The translations under genes were made by a program, and so were the position numbers. Below are positions 58,539-64,000 of a stretch of DNA of 64,000 nt, piece by piece (within the stretch, counting starts at the first letter, position 1; the number at the start of each line of letters is the position of its first letter). The notes under the pieces were generated by a model. That model made no database searches and was not told the origin of the DNA. It worked only from the letters and a program-made list of their open reading frames with translations. This DNA comes from Climacium dendroides (lineage: Eukaryota > Streptophyta > Bryopsida > Hypnales > Climaciaceae). The stretch lies in assembly GCA_950106755.1 (NCBI GenBank), contig OX467084.1, forward strand, positions 36,707,213-36,771,212, given 5' to 3'.

Positions 58539-60559
58539 TCTCGATCCCCAAACTAGTCGCTATAGTGCTTCGGAGTCAATCCAAGATTGAATAGTTATAA
58601 ACAAAAAGTACAAAGACTTATTATTTCCGACTTGCCCCTATGGAAGGTTGACGTTGGCCTGCGTCTGACACTCAACTCCCGCTTGCTCCACACCCTAAAT
58701 GCAATGCCCGCGGCACCAAATTTTATACTTTGAAGTTAAATAAAACCTAAACAAGCTGCTATTTTTGATAGTTTATATTCTTGAATTTTTTTTTAAAGTC
58801 TAGTTTTAGCATCAAATAACCGATTATAAAAATGATTGATTATGATTTTTTTATTCAAAATTTTGTGCAAGGGGGTCCATTGCAATCTTGATTTTCTATA
58901 GTGTTGAGGGCTCTTGGAAATGAGCCTCAAATACACCAAATCTTGGAGAAAAAATCACATTAGAAATTCATTTAAAAAAATGGTAGAGTAGATTTTGAGA
59001 AGTCATAAATTAAGTGGGGTTATGCATGTTAGGTCCTTTGACCTCATATTTTTCTGTGGCCAACATTTTAGATTTGACATGTGAAAAAAAGATTGAAAGA
59101 CTTCAAATCACTTTTGCAATTTTAACACACTCATAATCAAACATTATAATCTTTCAATCCGTGAGTGATATTGTTTTTTTTTTCTTTTCCTATGTGATCT
59201 TTAACATGTCTAGTTTGAATTTGGAAGGCTACAATTTTTTTTTAAATTATACAACTTATCAAAATGTTGTTTTTTAGTTCAATTTAGAGGAAATTCCTAG
59301 AAGCTCAAAAGGAAAGGTTTTCTATGGTACTTTGATTTCCAATAAGTGCTTTAGGATCTTAAAAACCAACTATTCACACAATGCTACAAGCTCGCCTTTT
59401 AAGGGTTAATAGTCAAAATGTTGAAATATTTTTTTTTGGGACATTTAGAATTGAAGGTAAAATAGGGATATTTCAATATTTTGATTTTTAATAAATAAAT
59501 AATAGAAAATTTTGAAAAATAAAAATTGGCTATTTGTGAGGACTTAATAGTAATGAAATTTCACCAAAACAATAAATTTAAACCATCCTTAATGTTCAGA
59601 AATGTGTGTGTGATGGAGCCCCTTTGGGGCCTATTTGCACAAAAATTTCTCTTTACATGGAACATGCCCCACTAGTGTGAGAATTTTAACTCTAGTATAT
59701 TAAATTTGGATATTCTCCAAAAACAAAAACATCCTCTAAAAGTATGACAAATTAGAAAATTTGAATTTTAAATATAAAATGATTTTTTAATTTTTTTGAA
59801 AAATAAGGAAAACAATCAAAATCAAAATGTCTAAAAATAAATTTCAATTTTTGGCATTGGATTTTTAATTCAAAAGTTATAGCTTAGACAAAAACTAGTT
59901 TGACAAATTTCTACTGAAAACATTTTGTCTATCTTGCAATCACCCATTTAAGCTAAGTTTTGGCTTATTCAAAATTTGTGCCAATGCTATAGGAATGGAG
60001 TCAATACTAGTGTAGCTGTTTTTTATCTTAGATTTTTTTGTTGCAATTTGCTTTTTTACTATACCAAAAAAACAATTGATATCTTGGTTAAGTTCAATTG
60101 TACTTTACAAAATATTTATTTTTGATATTTTAACTAAATTGAAAAAATAAAACTTCACTTATTCAAATTCTATTAAATATACATTTTAGAAAAGTTTCCA
60201 AAAATACATTGGATTATTGTAATTAAGGTATGAGGTGTTAAAATCCATATTACACAATATTGGACCTTTTTCAATTGTATTTCTTCATTAAAATTTCTTT
60301 TTCAATTTAAATTAGAATAGAATGATCACAACATAATGTGCATTTAAAAAAAAGGTCATTGTCTCCATTGATTTAGGAGTTAAAAATAAAACAATTGTTA
60401 TAATTTTATAACTCCGTTTATCATTTTTGGAGTCTACTTGTTGTTGTTTTTACACTTCAATATTATTAAATTTTTTTCCTTATATTTTTAGCAATTTTGT
60501 TTCACTAATGCTATGAAAGTAATGACAATTTTTCTCTAGTCCAATAGAGATTATTTTCA
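58539..60559. other. AT-rich sequence, one possible TTAA-element end
   Basis: 'ccttttaagggttaa' at 59394-59408 resembles the right end of the TTAA family, but the partner end was not found. No gene. Confidence 0.35.
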
Positions 60560-61020
60560 ATTTTACATTGATGTACAACAAGCTTTATAGGAAGACACTT
60601 CAAATACATTTGAGGCCCCATGAGCAACCATGAAGTATTTTTAGAAGCTAAGTATTATTTTTTTTATAAAGTAACTAAATTATATAGTATTCTAATATCT
60701 ACCCTTAAAGTATGCACTTGTAGTTATTCTAATTCATCATTTATTCATTTTTGTATTCATGGTATATTAGATATAATTTATTTTTTTCCCACATCAACCT
60801 TTGTATTAGACACTAACATTGTAAGAGAAATAAAAATGCAAGTACACAATTACAATTCTTCTTCCTATACACTAAATGCAAACCAGAAACCCTCAAGAAT
60901 AACATAACACACTCACAGAGGTATACAAATTCAAATGAAAAGATAAAGACACAATATAAAAGACTTCCCAAATTTTTTAAATACAACATCATCTTCAAAC
61001 AATCATGTCATCTTCTAAGG
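60560..61020 (-). repeat. Third copy of the outer module of the inverted duplication
   Basis: In the same orientation as 42.9-43.7 kb: 'taaaaatgcaagtacacaat', 'ccctcaagaataa', 'aaattcaaatgaaaa' and 'ttttttaaatacaacatc'. The shared short frames with the 20.0-20.5 and 42.6-43.7 kb copies are hydrophobic and AT-rich and are not counted as genes. Confidence 0.55.
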
Positions 61021-61874
61021 TCCAACAATGCAAGCTATAAATAGAATTGAAAGGATAAATTATAACCCAAGTCTTCAAGTTTGAGCTCACATTCACAAAT
61101 TTGATACATATTTTGACCTATATTTTTTGTATTTCTAATTCTTTAATTTTGTGTTTTGATTTTTCTATCATTAGCACCAAAAAAACCTATACTTTGGTTA
61201 TCCACTTCTTCTTAACTCTATTATTATAGCCACACTATAAAGTAATAAGGTTTTAGTTTTTAGATCCAATTAATTACCAATATCCCATGGTTTTTGTCCC
61301 ATAGTTTTCTAAAATTCCATCAAGTGTTCTTCATAAGACAACAAATATTCTTTTGTAAGAAAATAATATATAAGATCAAACATCAAAACCATTTTCTTTA
61401 TATTGAAAAATAAATTATTTCATCCATTTTCTTGTATGCAATTTTGTATATGGCCATTGTACATTATTGACTATTATATTAAAATTCAAATTATTCTTTC
61501 AAGATTTTTGCATGATTGAGATTAATGACCAAAAATACCCAATATACATATGTAGTGTACTCTACATAGTTCTTTTGGATTTTTGGTCATAAAATTGAAT
61601 TTTTGTCTTTAAAATATTACATAAATACTCAAAATTGTTAAATTGAAGCCACGTGTAAGCTCATTGGAGGCAGAAGATGACTTACAATGGTCAAAGACTT
61701 GAAAAAATAATGGTTTTCATCCAAGTTTTTAGTATACAACTTTATATTTAGTCCATACTCATGAATGGTAAATATTAGATTTATATTTTTTAGTATATAA
61801 AAAATAAATTTTTATATTAAAAAATAGTGTATCCTAGTTCTTTTGGCTTTAGGGTTATAGAAATTGATTTTGAC

Positions 61875-61933
<59 letters not shown>

Positions 61934-62690
61934 AAAACTAATTAAATGAAATTTTCCAAGCCTATTGTGTTTCTACCTAGCTAGAAAATGTAAGGAGAGG
62001 ATTTATTGAAATTTTAATTACAATTACATTTCTAAATATACATCAATATAATATTTTATTTTTTATTATATAATATTTAGTGATGTGAAATTTTGAGATT
62101 CTTAAAGCAAATTTTAGTATTAGACTTGAATTTCCTTTAGTTTTTCTTCAAAAATTCAAGACCATTTGAAATCTTTACAAGAAAATGTAAAAATTATATC
62201 TTAAGTTATTGAAGACCTGCAATTTCATCTTTGAAAAGAAAGCCCATTTATATATAGAGTGGCAAATGGATCATAGATAGTAAAAGATTCTAAAAGAGTG
62301 GCTTATTTTTATATGGTTATTCCTTTTAGGAAGGAGGTGCTAAACCAGGTTATGATCTAAAAGCTTCATTTAATAAATAAACTAGTACACATTGGACTCT
62401 TCAATGTACCCATAGTGAACATTTCACAATGGGGACTAACACTTTCATACCCATGTTTATGCTATTCCAACTCTAAAAATTCATAACAAATCCCACACTT
62501 ATCCAAAATGTATATCTAAAAGTGAACTGTGCTTGACTTCCATTTATCTTTCAAGGAAAATTCACACTGAAAAATATTTGGAGATGTTACATAAAACTCA
62601 TTGAAATCAGCAACAACGTCATCTGTGAAGAAAGATGAACTGCGTCATATCATGCTGAGCAACGGAAGTACGGAACAGCATGGCCATGGC
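61021..62690. repeat. AT-rich sequence with a (TA)n array and an R-like copy
   Basis: (TA)n occupies about 61880-61928. 61.97-62.24 kb has the R landmarks in minus orientation. No gene. Confidence 0.5.
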
Positions 62691-62709
62691 AGCATCGACA
62701 ACAGGCGCT

Positions 62710-63802
62710 TCATTCATCAGCCTGCAAAGACGTCGGCGACATGACTTAGCCTTTCACATCGTCGTCAACAAATCTTCAGGAATCAGCTCCAATAGTAGAA
62801 TTTCATCATCCTAGCCACGCAAATTGACAAGACAGAGAAGGGGATGGAACATTGGTCACACAGCTGACATTCCTGACTAGCTATGAACTTACTTTTGTTT
62901 GCTGAGGGACGCCCACTTCAGCAGGCACAATGGCTCCTCTTGTTGCACTTTCGCTGACTTGGGCTCTGGGGCCTGCAACACATGTCCAAACACCATAAGT
63001 TAATACATAAATAGTGCTGTCATTCTAACTTAGTCGTATGAAATTCAGAACACAAACTGTGGTAAGGGTGATATGAGTCTAGAACGGAAGTATAATTGAA
63101 TGTCCCGAATTCTGAATCCATTTACGAGTGGAGGATGTTCAAACTAAGCTCGTCCAACTACCAAATCCTTCTTCAAAACAAAAGAAATGAAAGCAGCAGA
63201 ACGCAAAGAGGTGAAGTTGACAGTGCAATCTCACATTCACCGCCATTTTCCGTTGCCATTTCCAAATCAGGCTGAGCTACGGACTCTCCACCTGTGCATC
63301 AAGAACTGAAGAATTGAAGTGAAGTAATTCATCCGTCAGACAAAGTGACAAGGAAAACAGCAGAAATACGTACCAGACGACTACCAGACGTTCAACACAC
63401 AAGCATTCTCCTCTTTTTTGATCTCCCCTGTTTAACGAGGAGGTCGTACTTGAAGAGTTGTCAAATTTTCAGAGTCCACGGGAATGAAGCACTGGTGTAA
63501 AATATATTCTCATACCTTATCATTGGGCGGAGCATAGAGACATCAAATCACCAGTATATATATATATATGGGTATTCAGCAGCACCAGTGATACGGGAAA
63601 AACAACAATAAATTAATATATGTCGATTTTGTTTACAAAGTTGATTCGCCCAGTTCACAAGTCCTGGACATGAAAATGGGCAACAACAAAACCTCACCTT
63701 CAGGAGAGCCAAAGCTGTTCCTCATTTCCGAGTCAATCACAGTATTTGCATCCGCAGTAGCACCAACTTCAGGGAGGGCATGGTCTTGAGCTCCACCACC
63801 AG
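62710..63802 (-). CDS. LW-TM family copy F, partial (exon 1 beyond the window)
   Basis: Exons visible: exon 2 at 63802-63698 (AGGGAQDHALPEVGATADAN..., ending SEMRNSFGSPE), exon 3 at 63291-63235 (GGESVAQPDLEMATENGGE), exon 5 at 62972-62893 (AQVSESATRGAIVPAEVG...) and a possible last exon 62721-62710 giving ADE. The frame is open throughout. Exon 4 is absent; because its borders are both phase 1 the frame is kept. The exon 3 donor has T before gtgag instead of G, a mild weakening. The window stops a few bases before the exon 1 donor: the last bases (ggaggcagc) align with the intron 1 start of D and E. It is the most diverged copy with an open frame, which makes it the best witness to selection. 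Confidence 0.52.
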
Positions 63803-64000
63803 CTGACGAATGGAAGAAGGGAGACGAGTTGAAGATGCCGTCATTTTGCGCAGCGAAAGTCACAGCTGACAGTTACACTAAGATCGACACCCAGATCGAG
63901 CTAGTTCTACCTGGAGCTAGTTCACCATGCAGAAGGAAAATATTGAGGAGTTAGCGAATTTAGGAGTTGAGGAAGAGCTGAAATTGAGGGAGGAGGCAGC

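Noticed and set aside
61880..61928. (TA)n run
   Set aside because: A simple microsatellite; no evidence for an origin or matrix attachment function.
1..64000. LTR retrotransposons, CRISPR arrays, rRNA or tRNA genes
   Set aside because: Looked for reverse transcriptase, integrase or gag motifs, regularly spaced repeats and RNA gene signatures by eye; none was seen.

Overview
This is an AT-rich, intron-bearing nuclear window from what is most likely a land plant. The evidence is GT-AG introns, a PIF/Harbinger transposon with a plant-style Myb/SANT partner gene, CACTA-type and hAT-type miniature elements, and exons of plant-type delta-1-pyrroline-5-carboxylate synthase (P5CS). I cannot name the species. 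Very low gene density and many decayed repeats suggest a large, repeat-rich genome (gymnosperm, fern, lycophyte or bryophyte are all possible). No bacterial operons, rRNA, tRNA or CRISPR were seen. Most open frames in the AT-rich parts look like chance.

The only apparently intact host-type genes belong to one small multi-exon family that I do not recognise, here called the LW-TM family. It encodes a roughly 150-residue protein with one N-terminal membrane segment and an acidic tail built from short phase-1 exons. Six loci are present: A (minus, 7.7-8.7 kb, broken, exon 4 relic near 4.1 kb), B (plus, 10.7-11.6 kb, truncated), C (plus, 16.3-17.5 kb, 3' part only), D (plus, 24.15-25.92 kb, intact), E (minus, 35.48-37.93 kb, intact) and F (minus, 62.7-63.8 kb, open but exon 1 lies beyond the window). 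A and B are head to head. D and E are tail to tail in the arms of a large inverted duplication (about 20.0-28.4 kb against 33.2-43.7 kb).

Layout: 0-4 kb is AT-rich repeats with TTAA-flanked elements and a Tourist-like MITE. 4.2-7.6 kb is an inserted block without recognisable genes. 7.6-11.6 kb holds LW-TM copies A and B with a P5CS kinase-domain fragment between them. 11.6-20 kb is repeats, a 1.27-kb terminal-inverted-repeat element and copy C. 20-43.7 kb is the inverted duplication with D and E, plus a dead hAT transposase near 39-40.3 kb. 43.7-52.9 kb is repeats, including a GC-rich hairpin at 46.1 kb. 52.9-55.6 kb is a PIF/Harbinger gene pair whose transposase carries one in-frame stop. 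55.9-62.7 kb is tandem repeats, a CACTA MITE and AT-rich sequence. 62.7-64 kb is copy F.

The duplicated LW-TM copies act as empty-site controls for many insertions. They support target-site duplications for a palindromic MITE family (4 bp), a CACTA MITE (AAT) and an hAT-like MITE (about 8 bp). A Tourist-like MITE (TTA) is supported in the same way by two related repeats.
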